DNA of 64,000 bases from Cyclobacteriaceae bacterium YHN15. Its GTDB lineage: Bacteria > Bacteroidota > Bacteroidia > Cytophagales > Cyclobacteriaceae. Location: positions 186,001 through 250,000 of the forward strand of contig RKQB01000005.1 of the NCBI GenBank assembly GCA_003797895.1, in the 5' to 3' direction. Each line of letters opens with the position of its first letter. Position 1 is the first letter of the stretch. The notes below the pieces were generated by a model. The model worked only from the letters and a program-made list of their open reading frames with translations, did no database searches and was not told the DNA's origin. This document shows positions 1 to 7,646 of the stretch, in pieces. Made by a program: the position numbers and the translations under genes.

Positions 1-176
1 GATCGTTTGATAAACCAATTGTGACTGAAATTACCCCATTCAGCAATTTCTATGTAGCGGAAAATTACCATCAAAATTATTTCAATGATAATGGAATGCA
101 ACCTTATTGCCAATTTGTGATCAGACCCAAAGTGGAGAAATTCAGAAAAGTATTTGCTGAAAAATTAAAGAACTGA
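1..176 (+). CDS. msrA: Peptide-methionine (S)-S-oxide reductase MsrA, C-terminal fragment
   Basis: The window opens inside this gene; only the last ~58 codons are present, in the frame whose codons begin at base 3, ending with TGA at 174-176. MsrA reduces methionine-S-sulfoxide in proteins and free methionine. The visible part carries the family's late signature AENYHQNYF followed by the conserved PYCQFVI and a basic tail (RPKVEKFRKVF). The catalytic GCFWC motif lies outside the window. A second, fused MsrA-MsrB is at 40657-41757, so the organism has at least two MsrA proteins. The identification rests on the short tail but the motif is distinctive. Confidence 0.85.
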   Translation, partial: SFDKPIVTEITPFSNFYVAENYHQNYFNDNGMQPYCQFVIRPKVEKFRKVFAEKLKN

Positions 177-185
177 CATGACCAT

Positions 186-217
186 TTGATATTGGATAAA
201 ATTGATATTGGATAAAA
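186..217. repeat. Perfect tandem duplication of a 16-base unit
   Basis: The unit TTGATATTGGATAAAA occurs twice head to tail (186-201 and 202-217) just after the msrA stop codon. The second copy supplies the TTG that sits 20 bases before the -7 box of the next gene, so the duplication lies inside or just upstream of a promoter. Confidence 0.9.
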
Positions 218-238
218 GAATAGTTGTGGTTAATTTTG
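208..238 (+). promoter_or_regulatory. Candidate Bacteroidota-type promoter for the DUF4920 lipoprotein
   Basis: TTG at 208-210, a 20-base spacer, and TAATTTTG at 231-238, which fits the TAnnTTTG -7 consensus of Bacteroidota. The ATG at 254 lies 15 bases downstream of the -7 box. Confidence 0.6.
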
Positions 239-253
239 AATAAATGAATCATT

Positions 254-766
254 ATGAAGAAGACATCATTATTTTTACTGATTATGGCTGGTCTGTTTAG
301 CTCTTCTTGTGAGCAAAAAAATAGCAAAAGCGCCGAAGAATCAGTTTCTGAAACCCAAATTGATTCCCCAGTGGGTTTATTTGGTGAAGAAATCAATGAA
401 TCAGGTGTAGTTACTTTAGATATGCTGGTAGCTAAGCTGGAAAAAGAGCAGGAATTTGAAGGAAAAGTAATTGGTGAAATTAAGGAAGTCTGTGCTATGA
501 AAGGCTGCTGGATGACCATTGATTTACCAAATGGAGAGTCGATGAGAGTGACGTTTAAAGATTATGGTTTTTTTGTTCCAAAAAACGCGCATGGATATCC
601 TGTTATTATTGAAGGGATTGCCTCCAAAAAAGTTACTGATGTTGAAACCCTGAAGCATTATGCGGATGATGCAGGCAAGTCAAAAGAAGAAATTGATGCC
701 ATTACCACTCCCAAATTGGAATACGCTTTTGAGGCTATTGGCGTAATAATTAAAGAGAATGCATAA
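254..766 (+). CDS. DUF4920-domain lipoprotein
   Basis: A 170-residue predicted lipoprotein: hydrophobic signal ending in LFSSSC, lipidated Cys19, then a short Ser/Lys/Glu-rich linker and a compact domain. The domain carries VCAMKGCWM near residues 80-88, followed by a beta-rich stretch (MRVTFKDYGFFVPKNA) and EGIASKKVTDVETLKHYADD, which is the pattern I know from DUF4920 proteins of Bacteroidota. The two cysteines of CAMKGC are conserved in that family and could bind a metal or form a disulfide, but no function is established to my knowledge. It probably sits in the periplasm, anchored to a membrane. A good -33/-7 promoter lies directly upstream, so it is likely a single-gene unit. Confidence 0.8.
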   Translation: MKKTSLFLLIMAGLFSSSCEQKNSKSAEESVSETQIDSPVGLFGEEINESGVVTLDMLVAKLEKEQEFEGKVIGEIKEVCAMKGCWMTIDLPNGESMRVTFKDYGFFVPKNAHGYPVIIEGIASKKVTDVETLKHYADDAGKSKEEIDAITTPKLEYAFEAIGVIIKENA

Positions 767-857
767 ACACATTGGCCCTTTTCTTTATTATTTCTTATTG
801 CTTTTTAGCTTCTGTAAATCGTAGTCAATTTATTAACTGTAAAAAATAGCTCAATAC

Positions 858-1094
858 ATGGCAATTGCATTGGATAGTCTCAGGGTAGGAAGGGTCTATG
901 AGCTGACCAATATGGGAGAAAAAAGGAGACTGGAAATCTTGGCAAGATTATCAGGGGATAATTTTAAAGTCAAGGATTTGGAGACTACCGAGACATATAC
1001 CATAGAGGAATTACTCAGATGGGGTAGAGGGAAAGATTATGACTTGGATGAAGTGATTCAACCCGGTAGAGGTATAGTGCCTAAGCAATTTTAA
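858..1094 (+). CDS. Small conserved hypothetical protein (78 aa)
   Basis: A soluble, highly charged 78-residue protein with no signal peptide or membrane segment. It reads like a small beta-rich fold (LRVGRVYELTNMGEKRRLEI) followed by a short helix (TIEELLRWGRGKDYDLDEV) and a basic/hydrophobic tail. I do not recognise a named domain. Its good codon use, own start and the strong terminator that begins right at its stop codon support a real gene. No functional link to the lipoprotein upstream, from which it is separated by 91 bases, can be inferred. Confidence 0.65.
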   Translation: MAIALDSLRVGRVYELTNMGEKRRLEILARLSGDNFKVKDLETTETYTIEELLRWGRGKDYDLDEVIQPGRGIVPKQF

Positions 1095-1096
1095 AA

Positions 1097-1132
1097 AAAC
1101 AAAGTGCTCTGTCAATACAGAGCACTTTGTTT
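1097..1132. terminator. Bidirectional intrinsic terminator
   Basis: A perfect 16-base stem (1097-1112 with 1117-1132) around a CAAT loop, flanked by A and T runs. It lies between the stop of the 858-1094 gene and overlaps the stop codon of the convergent 1131-2024 gene, so it can serve both. Confidence 0.9.
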
Positions 1133-2024
1133 AATGGAAGGTTTTAAATCCAGGTTCATAAATGATCCGAATAAAAGAACTTAGACTTTCCGTTTCTCTA
1201 TTTATTGGGATTCCCGTCACAATACCGACCATAAGATTTTCGGCAAGACCAACCCGCATTTGAGGTCTCAAGACTGCCTCAAGTTTACCATTATGGATTT
1301 CTTTATTGATCTCCAAACCAATAAAATTTCGGGTTCCAGTGATCATATAATGAAAACTTGTGTGAATTTCATAGCTGAATTTGCTGGACATGGAAAACTC
1401 CTTTTCTATCCGTGGGCCGGTATATACCAATGTATGGTAATTTGTTCCCCAACGCTTGGCTGCAATGAAAAAGGGGTTAAAAATATTGCCTTTAAAGAGG
1501 TCACCTTGCCCTATCTTATTCAGATCCACAAATTCAAATTCATGAATATACCCTAAGGCGAGAGAGGTTTTGGCTTTTTCAGATACCAAAAAAGACCATT
1601 GGGTTGCCAGTTTTAGTGATTCCACTCTATTGGAAGGACGTTCCTGATCAATGGAAGAATTGCTACGGGCCGTGTATAAAGTGACAGGGACCTCTATTTC
1701 AAAACCCAGCCTGTCAATAGGTGCCCATTCGTATTCTATCAAAGCCTCATATTCATCATAATCCCTTTTGTCTGTCATACCCAATCCTAAGTTCCATTCC
1801 TTTTCCCCCTTTCTGGCACCTAAATCCCGAATCAGATCAATGTATAAGGGTTCAGCATGCAGAACTTTCGGTTTTTGAGTTGGTTTGGATTCTTCAAACT
1901 CCAAGAGAAATAAACTGTCCAAAATATTTCTTTCCATTTTCAAACTGTCGATTTTATCTTGTGCCTGAACCAATCCCACCATGAACAACATGGACAGTGT
2001 AATTAAAACTATATTTATTTTCAT
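1131..2024 (-). CDS. Predicted outer-membrane beta-barrel protein
   Basis: A 297-residue exported protein: signal peptide ending around VQAQ (residues 1-21), a short coiled/charged stretch, a conserved-looking segment HAEPLYIDLIRDLGARKGE (about residues 55-73), then many alternating beta strands (for instance LGLGMTDKRDYDEYEALIEYEW and repeated aromatic strand ends) finishing in a terminal strand. This is the pattern of a porin-like or transport-independent barrel of Bacteroidota. No plug domain, carboxylate pore signature or enzyme motif is visible. Its 3' end shares a terminator with the convergent small gene. Substrate and role are unknown. Confidence 0.6.
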   Translation of the reverse strand: MKINIVLITLSMLFMVGLVQAQDKIDSLKMERNILDSLFLLEFEESKPTQKPKVLHAEPLYIDLIRDLGARKGEKEWNLGLGMTDKRDYDEYEALIEYEWAPIDRLGFEIEVPVTLYTARSNSSIDQERPSNRVESLKLATQWSFLVSEKAKTSLALGYIHEFEFVDLNKIGQGDLFKGNIFNPFFIAAKRWGTNYHTLVYTGPRIEKEFSMSSKFSYEIHTSFHYMITGTRNFIGLEINKEIHNGKLEAVLRPQMRVGLAENLMVGIVTGIPINRETESLSSFIRIIYEPGFKTFH

Positions 2025-2230
2025 TTTTACAATCTCAATAAGTTTCTATAAAGTTTTTGATTAAAAGGTAAATGCTACAAAAAATAGATACCCGTTTAAC
2101 ATTTGATCCTCACTTCAATTTTTCAATGGATGTTTCAAGTATCCAATTGGTTGACGATCAAAAATGTTGACTTAATTTCATGATTTTTTCATCAAACGTC
2201 ATTAAATTAACAAATGATAATTGTTAATTA

Positions 2231-2273
2231 AACTTTAATTAATTAATTAAAAATCAATTAATTAATTAAAGTT
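2231..2273. repeat. Perfect 18-base inverted repeat made of AATT/TTAA units
   Basis: Left arm AACTTTAATTAATTAATT at 2231-2248, loop of 7, right arm 2256-2273. It lies 3' of the minus-strand gene ending at 2289 and about 200 bases before the start of the barrel gene at 2024. It lacks G or C in the core, so it is not a normal terminator, although it could fold in RNA or extrude as a cruciform. Confidence 0.85.
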
Positions 2274-2288
2274 ATTTCACGTTATGAT

Positions 2289-2681
2289 TTAAAATTTCAA
2301 AAATATCTCAATTTTTGGGGGCGGCGAGTTAATCTCCTTCTTAAAGGAATAAAAATTAGACAGGTAAATGGAAATAGGCTTGGAAATTAAATTTCCCGGA
2401 CTAAGCAAAAATTCAAATAAAGCAGGTTGAAAATGTAATTTCAGGTCAGAGAATTTGTTTTTTTCATGTGGTACTTCCGTATCGGGGATGGTTTCATCAT
2501 CCATATCCAACATGTATTCCAGCACAAGTTCCGCTATAGAATCAATAGGGTCATGATTTTCCAGTAAAGGAAAGTCAATTATGGATGATTGATAAAAATT
2601 TGCAGACAAATTGACAAAGTTTACCAGCAATAAGAACACCATCCAACGTAAGAGCCAATGTTTTTTCAACCTTCTCAACAT
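2289..2681 (-). CDS. Hypothetical single-pass membrane protein (130 aa)
   Basis: Basic N-terminus (MLRRLKKHWLLRW) followed by one hydrophobic segment (VFLLLVNFVNLSANF, residues 15-29), an acidic central stretch (IAELVLEYMLDMDDETIPDTE) and a C-terminal end containing INSPPPKIEIFLKF. The layout resembles the small anchored proteins of Bacteroidota that often end in a proline-lysine motif and precede metal-efflux operons, but no efflux gene is next to it here, so that link is only an impression. The downstream inverted repeat at 2231-2273 may mark its transcript end. Confidence 0.55.
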   Translation of the reverse strand: MLRRLKKHWLLRWMVFLLLVNFVNLSANFYQSSIIDFPLLENHDPIDSIAELVLEYMLDMDDETIPDTEVPHEKNKFSDLKLHFQPALFEFLLSPGNLISKPISIYLSNFYSFKKEINSPPPKIEIFLKF

Positions 2682-2779
2682 AGCACAAAATTAGTCAAAA
2701 TTGATCAAATATAGTTTTCAAACTCTAAATGTTTGGTAACTAGGGTGACTAAAATCACAGGTTTCTCCCGGATTTTAAG

Positions 2780-2787
2780 TAATTTTG
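2780..2787 (+). promoter_or_regulatory. -7 box (TAATTTTG) of the DUF983 gene
   Basis: TAATTTTG matches TAnnTTTG exactly and lies 20 bases before the ATG at 2808. No clear -33 TTG stands at the usual spacing. Its position argues that translation begins at 2808 and not at the upstream in-frame ATG at 2733. Confidence 0.45.
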
Positions 2788-2807
2788 CTATCAATTATTC
2801 AAAGAGT

Positions 2808-3194
2808 ATGAAAGAAAAGAGTTTGGGGTCAGCCATACTGAAAGGTAAATGTCCTCAGTGTAGGGAAGGGGATATTTTCCCAACTTCTATTTTTAGTTAC
2901 AGCAAATTGACGGAGGTAAATCACCGTTGCCCACATTGTCAGGCTGTATTGGTTCCTGAACCTGATTTCTTTTATGGGGCGATGTATATCAGTTACGCAT
3001 TTTCAGTTGCCTTGGTAGTCAACGTGCTAATCATCCTCAATTTATTTTTTGAAGATCCTGAAATCTCTGTTTATATAATTACTGTGATTATATCCAATAT
3101 AATATTACTTCCTCTCATGCTAAGGTATTCAAAGGTGCTGTATCTATATTGGTTGGGAAAATTACAATATGATCCATTGAAGGCTAAAAAATAG
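2808..3194 (+). CDS. DUF983 family membrane protein with zinc-ribbon-like N-terminus
   Basis: 128 residues from ATG 2808. The N-terminal region has two Cys pairs (KCPQC near residue 14 and RCPHC near residue 39), typical of the DUF983 zinc ribbon, then the conserved PEPDFFYGAMYISYAFS and two hydrophobic segments (about residues 55-78 and 83-103), ending in a basic tail. Function is unknown for the family; it is an inner-membrane protein. The frame stays open to an ATG at 2733, but the extra 25 residues look non-conserved and would lie upstream of the -7 box, so the shorter start is preferred. It converges with the lipoprotein at 3203 with only 8 bases between. Confidence 0.8.
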   Translation: MKEKSLGSAILKGKCPQCREGDIFPTSIFSYSKLTEVNHRCPHCQAVLVPEPDFFYGAMYISYAFSVALVVNVLIILNLFFEDPEISVYIITVIISNIILLPLMLRYSKVLYLYWLGKLQYDPLKAKK

Positions 3195-3202
3195 GCTCAA
3201 TA

Positions 3203-3787
3203 CTAATTAGCCAAATAAGGAGAAGTGCTTCGCATGAGGAGTTGTTCCCCATTTTTTAAATAGATTATCACAAGAGAGTTTAATTGCTGCTTGTTAGCTG
3301 AATTGAAATTAAGCTTCAAACTCAGAAATTGTTCCATTTTAGAATAATCTCTAAACCTACTCAGTTGGGTTCCATCTGGAAGGAGGAAAAGGTAGGACAC
3401 ATCCCTGCCTGGCGGAAGATCATTAAAAAAGGCAGTTAGAAATACCTGTATGTTGGAAATATTCTGAACATTGTATTTTGGTGCACAATCAAATGCAACT
3501 CCATGTAGTTCCTCTCTGTCGGCATGACTGAAGGCTTCAAATTCAAATTCCATATTGAATCTGAAATCAGCAAAAGAAACCGTATCTGAAGAGTCTGCAT
3601 ATTGCTGATTTTGATATGGACCAAAAAATATCTTCTTCAATGCTGAAATATTTGATTTCACAGGAATGTTACAATCTTGGTTATCGATGGAAGGATCAAT
3701 AAAACAGGAATACATCGCCATTAATACAAGATGAAATACCAAGAAGGGATTGTTTATGAATCCTGATTTTCTCAATTTATTTTCCAT
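3203..3787 (-). CDS. Hypothetical lipoprotein
   Basis: 194 residues with an N-terminal hydrophobic stretch and lipobox MAMYSC (Cys28). The mature part contains no motif I recognise; it has a predicted beta-rich middle (FRFNMEFEFEAFSHADREE; FDCAPKYNVQNISNIQVFLTAFF) and a C-terminal strand pattern (SLVIIYLKNGEQLLMRST). Proteins of this sort in Bacteroidota are often single-genome lipoproteins of unknown role. No neighbour gives a hint; it is convergent with DUF983 and followed upstream by a 340-base gap. Confidence 0.5.
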   Translation of the reverse strand: MENKLRKSGFINNPFLVFHLVLMAMYSCFIDPSIDNQDCNIPVKSNISALKKIFFGPYQNQQYADSSDTVSFADFRFNMEFEFEAFSHADREELHGVAFDCAPKYNVQNISNIQVFLTAFFNDLPPGRDVSYLFLLPDGTQLSRFRDYSKMEQFLSLKLNFNSANKQQLNSLVIIYLKNGEQLLMRSTSPYLAN

Positions 3788-4061
3788 TGTAAACCATTTG
3801 ATTCTACGCTTCCGGCCAAAAAGAATTCATAGATAGAATTACAACTTGATTTGCCAATAGGTTTCTTTCAAGTTCTTTTCTCTTGAGCATTTAAATTCAG
3901 CCCATAGGCAGAATTACAGAGATTTATGATATAATTAATAACTTTTGTGAGAAAGATTAGTTTGTTGTCTCCTATTTCTTGTTTCTTTTAATTTAAGAAT
4001 AATTAAGCCAAAAAACATGAAAAGAAATGATAATTTATGATTTTCTGATCAGTCAAAAATA
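3788..4061. other. Gene-free interval
   Basis: AT-rich sequence between the start of the lipoprotein gene at 3787 and the terminator at 4066. I see no open frame, RNA fold or repeat of note; it should hold the promoter of the lipoprotein gene, but no good -7 box stands out. Confidence 0.5.
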
Positions 4062-4112
4062 AAAAAATGAATCCCGGAAAAAGGTCTCAGCAACTTTTTT
4101 CAGGGATTCATT
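4062..4112 (-). terminator. Intrinsic terminator of the alkaline phosphatase gene
   Basis: Arms 4103-4112 and 4066-4075 (GGGATTCATT type, ten perfect pairs, extended by an A/T stem inside) followed on the minus strand by a T-rich run. It lies 18 bases past the stop at 4130. Confidence 0.85.
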
Positions 4113-4129
4113 AGATATTAGAAATTTGT

Positions 4130-5530
4130 CTATACCATGAATTCCTTATCCATTTTACAGGCATTCAGCATAAAATTATGCAGCTCATAATTTTTCATAA
4201 AACCGGATAAGTTTTCACTCCCAGGACCGAACATGGCCAACTCCACATAATCCGAAGAGTGGTTTGTTCCTGCCCATTGGATGGAGGTATATTTAGATTG
4301 TATGGAAGCCAATGGATGAAAAGGAAGATTCTGCGGATTATAAAGGCCTTCCTCATTGAACTTATAGGCACTTAAAATAATTTGAGCTTCATCCTGGGTT
4401 AATGGGGTTTTTTGATATTCCATGAACAAATCAATCACCTGGGAATTGCTGAAGCCTGGATTAATCTGGTTTAATACCCATTGGTTGGAAGCAGTGGTGT
4501 CAAATAACCTTTCCAGGTTTTCATTTGCCTTGCTACTATAGAAGAGTCCCGGGTTGGAATTACCATGGTCGGTGGTGATGATCACCAAAGTTTCCTTATC
4601 CTTCAATGCAAAATTCATGGCTACTTCGACCGCAGCATCAAAATCCAACTGATCATACAGTAAAGCTGCGGCATCATTTCCGTGAGCAGCCCAGTCTACT
4701 TTTCCCCCTTCCACCTGCATGACAAAACCTTTTGGGTTTTTGCTCATGATTTCAATGGCCTTACCGGTCATTTCAGCAAGGCTGGGAATGTTCTCAGATA
4801 ATTCTTCATTACTGACTCTATCAACGGCATAAGGTAGTCCATCTTCAGAGAACACAGCCAATAAAGGTTTATCACCCTTTGCGTTCATCATTTCTGTTCG
4901 GTTTCGTGCTACTTCAAAACCAGTTTGCTTGAAGGCATCAAAAAGGTCCCTGTTATCCGGTCTTTTTTCTGGGCTGAAAAATTCAGCACCACCGCCCATC
5001 ATCACATCAAACCTCAAGCTAAGATAATCTTCTGCAATGACAGGCATGGCATTTCTGCTTCCATTGTTTACACAAAAAGAGGCAGGAGTGGCATGTGTAA
5101 TCTGAACAGTGGTCACACAACCCACAGACTTGCCGACTGATTTGAATTTTTGAAGAATAGGGACGGGCTTCTCTCCATTTGGGCCGATATTGAGTGCGCC
5201 GTTTCTAACCCGCATACCACCTCCCCAAGCCGAACCAGCTGCAGCGGAATCTGTCACCAAGGAACTGGCAGATGAAGTATCCATCAATGCCCGACTTACC
5301 ATGTTTTTTTCATATAGATTGATCCAGGTGGAGGCCTTTCCTTCTTTATGGCGGATCAGAAGATCAGCAATGTTCAATGTTCCCGTGCTCATACCATCAC
5401 TCACCAGAAAAATGATGTTTTTTGCTTTTTTCTTACTGGTGGCTGCAGAGGTGATTGTAGGAATTGCGCCCAATGCACCCAAGCCTAAGGAAGTTAAAAG
5501 TCCGTTTTTAAAGAAATCCCTTCTTTTCAT
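4130..5530 (-). CDS. Alkaline phosphatase, PhoA family, Tat-exported
   Basis: 466 residues. The N-terminus RRDFFKNG followed by a hydrophobic stretch and TSAA is a twin-arginine signal, so the enzyme is exported folded with its metals. It hydrolyses phosphomonoesters to free phosphate in the periplasm. Family marks are all present: metal Asp45 in LVSDGMS, the nucleophile Ser95 in VTDSAAAGSAWG, THATPASF, VEGGKVDWAAHGND, TTDHGNSN and the late metal His in GTNHSSDY. Length fits the family. A possible promoter with a -7 box lies 40 bases upstream; no Pho-box could be judged. Single-gene unit with its own terminator. Confidence 0.9.
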   Translation of the reverse strand: MKRRDFFKNGLLTSLGLGALGAIPTITSAATSKKKAKNIIFLVSDGMSTGTLNIADLLIRHKEGKASTWINLYEKNMVSRALMDTSSASSLVTDSAAAGSAWGGGMRVRNGALNIGPNGEKPVPILQKFKSVGKSVGCVTTVQITHATPASFCVNNGSRNAMPVIAEDYLSLRFDVMMGGGAEFFSPEKRPDNRDLFDAFKQTGFEVARNRTEMMNAKGDKPLLAVFSEDGLPYAVDRVSNEELSENIPSLAEMTGKAIEIMSKNPKGFVMQVEGGKVDWAAHGNDAAALLYDQLDFDAAVEVAMNFALKDKETLVIITTDHGNSNPGLFYSSKANENLERLFDTTASNQWVLNQINPGFSNSQVIDLFMEYQKTPLTQDEAQIILSAYKFNEEGLYNPQNLPFHPLASIQSKYTSIQWAGTNHSSDYVELAMFGPGSENLSGFMKNYELHNFMLNACKMDKEFMV

Positions 5531-5917
5531 GCGTTTTATTTTTTTGTAGATAATGTAAATCTGATTTTGCGAAATTAAATCCTATTAATTAATATCAAGA
5601 AAATTAAGGATTAGCCTTTTGTTATCAATTCATTATTTAACCAATGGTTTGTTTTGGGGTTATAGTGGCAACAAAATCAGAAATATTCAAATTTCCCCAA
5701 GCCGTATGCTGTTCTGGTAATTGGATACGAAGGTGCAGTTGGTGATAATTCCTTGTTGAATGGTGGATGAGAATAAGGTGAATTAAATCCATTGAAACAA
5801 TTCGATCAATGATTCTATAGTTACTGTGAATTATTTCAATTTCAAATCTCAAAATAAACAAAAATTAGTTGCTTTAAAGATTTTAATTACCTTCCTTTTC
5901 TATCACTTTAGATAGAC
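5531..5917. other. Gene-free interval with a weak phosphatase promoter candidate
   Basis: On the minus strand TTG (5598-5596), an 18-base spacer and TAATTTCG (5577-5570, one mismatch to TAnnTTTG) could drive the phosphatase gene. The remaining sequence has a 74-codon minus-strand frame (5637-5861) that I do not accept as a gene, because its composition (runs of Ile/His, no recognisable motif) looks non-coding. Confidence 0.4.
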
Positions 5918-6496
5918 ATGAGAAAAATTGATGTTCTTTTTGTTCTTTTCCTAATTCTACTGCTTGGATGCAAGGAAGAGGAAAGTCCTGATGGTCCGTA
6001 TGGCTTGTATGAGGTGGAGTCCATTACTTCATCCCTTCCTGTTGATTTTACGAATACGGGTCAGCAAACAACGGAGCATATCGATGATTTTTCTTGGTGT
6101 AGTACCAGCAAGTTTTCCATCTCATGGGGCCTTCTTAGTGGGCAAACCCCTGTGATGGATATGTACAATTTTATTTTTATTGAGACAGTAGATGAAATTA
6201 CCAAAGAGAAGAAAATTATTATGGGATGTGGGCTAGCGAGGAGAATTGTAAATCTTAGGGAAAATGGCAATTTCGAAATAAGATTTTGGGGAGGTGAAGT
6301 TGGTTCTTCCAGGGACCCAAATCAGCTTCAATATATGTTTGATGTACTAAGTTTAGAATATTTTCAACTTGATAAAAAAATCAGAATGGTTACAAATCAA
6401 GTGGTTTATGACTTTACTTTAGAAAAATTTATCGAGGTCGAAATCACATACTGGTTTGCCTACAGTGGCCCTTTATCTTATTTTTCAAGGTTATGA
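5918..6496 (+). CDS. Hypothetical lipoprotein, possibly surface-exposed
   Basis: 192 residues with a typical lipoprotein signal ending LLLGC (Cys18). The residues right after the cysteine are acidic (KEEE), resembling the export signal described for surface lipoproteins of Bacteroidota; that is a suggestion only. The mature part contains strands and a Trp/Tyr-rich end (EITYWFAYSGPLSYFSRL) but no domain I can name. It stands alone, followed by the long palindrome-rich gap. Confidence 0.5.
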   Translation: MRKIDVLFVLFLILLLGCKEEESPDGPYGLYEVESITSSLPVDFTNTGQQTTEHIDDFSWCSTSKFSISWGLLSGQTPVMDMYNFIFIETVDEITKEKKIIMGCGLARRIVNLRENGNFEIRFWGGEVGSSRDPNQLQYMFDVLSLEYFQLDKKIRMVTNQVVYDFTLEKFIEVEITYWFAYSGPLSYFSRL

Positions 6497-6844
6497 AATA
6501 AAAAAAAACCGTCTCCTCCTGGGTGAAAATTGGCGTTGGCGCTAGGCGTAGATTGCCTGCCCTGCATTTCGGCTACTCGCTAATTCAGAAAACTATAAGA
6601 ATCTCCGAAGCTATTCCTAGCGCTAGTCCCTACCCAGCGTCCACTTGAACTTCAGGGCATCAGAATCTACTCCCAGATGGGGGAAGAGATAGCCACAAAA
6701 CCACCTTGCTTAATACTGCTCCATTTCCTAAAAAGAAAATTTAATGGCAGCATTTCCAATACCTGTTTACTGGGGGCAGCGGGGGAAGACAATCCGCCGG
6801 GCCGGCTCCGGCCCTGTTTGTAAGCCTAGGATCGGATTGTCTTG

Positions 6845-6862
6845 TCCCGATAATCATCGGGA
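6845..6862. repeat. Short palindrome TCCCGAT-n4-ATCGGGA
   Basis: Seven perfect pairs round a four-base loop. A closely related palindrome (TTCCGAT-n4-ATCGGAA) lies at 7108-7125 in the same gap, suggesting members of an iterated palindrome family. Confidence 0.7.
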
Positions 6863-6865
6863 TTG

Positions 6866-6895
6866 GCCACTTTTTTTGTCAAAAAAAAAAGTGGC
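6866..6895. terminator. Possible bidirectional terminator GCCAC(T)7 / (A)7GTGGC
   Basis: Twelve perfect pairs (6866-6877 with 6884-6895), with T runs inside the stem. It could end transcripts but the stem has no outside T run in either direction, so it may equally be part of the repeat patchwork. Confidence 0.35.
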
Positions 6896-7107
6896 TATAT
6901 AAATGGCCACCGCTTGGTGTAATCGAAGGTTGAGGTTTAAAAAAGCGTTGACTTGGCGTATCCCGACAGTAGTAAGGGAGCATTTATGCCTTCATATAAA
7001 TACAAATTTGTAATTTGCTGTTGGTGAAAGATGATATGATATTGAGCAAATTGAAAATTTGTAAGGATATTGGGGTAGGACAAGGTGTTAAGAAATCTTC
7101 CCTTTGG

Positions 7108-7125
7108 TTCCGATAGCAATCGGAA
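7108..7125. repeat. Short palindrome TTCCGAT-n4-ATCGGAA
   Basis: Perfect seven-base arms; sister of the palindrome at 6845-6862 and with the same spacing. Confidence 0.7.
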
Positions 7126-7239
7126 TTAACCTTGGGCCTGCTAGCAGGATGGACAAACTTCATCCAGCGCCCAATTGAGTTTTAATGGTACTAGGTCTAG
7201 ATTACGTTAAGTTCGGCCTTTTATAAAAAATAATAGATT

Positions 7240-7599
7240 ATGGCAAATAATGTTTTTGGAGAAAAATTGTTGACCTGTGGTACGGAGCCTTTGACTGGGT
7301 TCTATAGAAATGGCTGTTGTGAAACAGGGCCGGATGATTTGGGTACCCATACGGTGTGTGCGGTCATGACAAAAGAATTTTTGGAATTCAGTCTCCTTAG
7401 GGGAAATGATCTGACCACTCCCAGACCAGAGTATGCATTTCCAGGCCTTATCCCAGGCGATAAATGGTGTTTGTGTGCAAGCCGATGGGTTGAGGCTTAT
7501 AATGCAGGTGTAGCCCCAAAAATAGTATTAGAGGCCAGTCATGAAAAAACCTTGGAATATGTTCCGCTTGAAGAGTTGGTGAAATTTGCTTTCTACTAA
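7240..7599 (+). CDS. DUF2237 family protein
   Basis: 119 residues, cytosolic. The family's pattern is easily read across its whole length: an early TGFYRNGCCETGPDDLGTH, then VCAVMTKEFLEFS, GNDLTTPRPEYAFPGL, PGDKWCLCASRWVEA and APKIVLEASH. The numerous conserved Cys, Asp and Trp residues suggest a ligand- or metal-binding fold, but I know of no assigned reaction. Length is normal. It starts a small plus-strand run with the barrel gene at 7647, 47 bases downstream, but no functional connection is evident. Confidence 0.9.
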   Translation: MANNVFGEKLLTCGTEPLTGFYRNGCCETGPDDLGTHTVCAVMTKEFLEFSLLRGNDLTTPRPEYAFPGLIPGDKWCLCASRWVEAYNAGVAPKIVLEASHEKTLEYVPLEELVKFAFY

Positions 7600-7646
7600 T
7601 TAAATATTAGATTTAATAACTAATTAGTTGAAAACAGATATTCCTC

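Larger units (their letters stand above)
6497..7239. other. 743-base gene-free stretch rich in palindromes
   Basis: More GC-rich than its surroundings and without a credible open frame. It contains several stem-loops: GCGCTAGG/CCTAGCGC (6539-6546, 6616-6623); a long hairpin AGACAATCCG/CGGATTGTCT (6787-6796, 6833-6842) enclosing GGGCCGG/CCGGCCC (6799-6805, 6808-6814); TCCCGAT/ATCGGGA (6845-6851, 6856-6862); GCCACTTTTTTT/AAAAAAAGTGGC (6866-6877, 6884-6895); TTCCGAT/ATCGGAA (7108-7114, 7119-7125); CCTGCTAGCAGG (7137-7148). It may be a patchwork of repeated palindromic elements, a decayed mobile element or an unrecognised RNA. Confidence 0.6.

Noticed and set aside
2733..2807. Upstream extension of the DUF983 protein
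   Set aside because: It would begin upstream of the TAATTTTG -7 box and adds residues unlike the family; start at 2808 preferred.
5637..5861. 74-codon minus-strand open frame
   Set aside because: Composition dominated by Ile/His, no motif, no leader or promoter, no neighbour relation; looks like a chance frame.
6937..7119. 60-codon minus-strand frame in the palindrome-rich gap
   Set aside because: Overlaps palindromes and lacks coding character.
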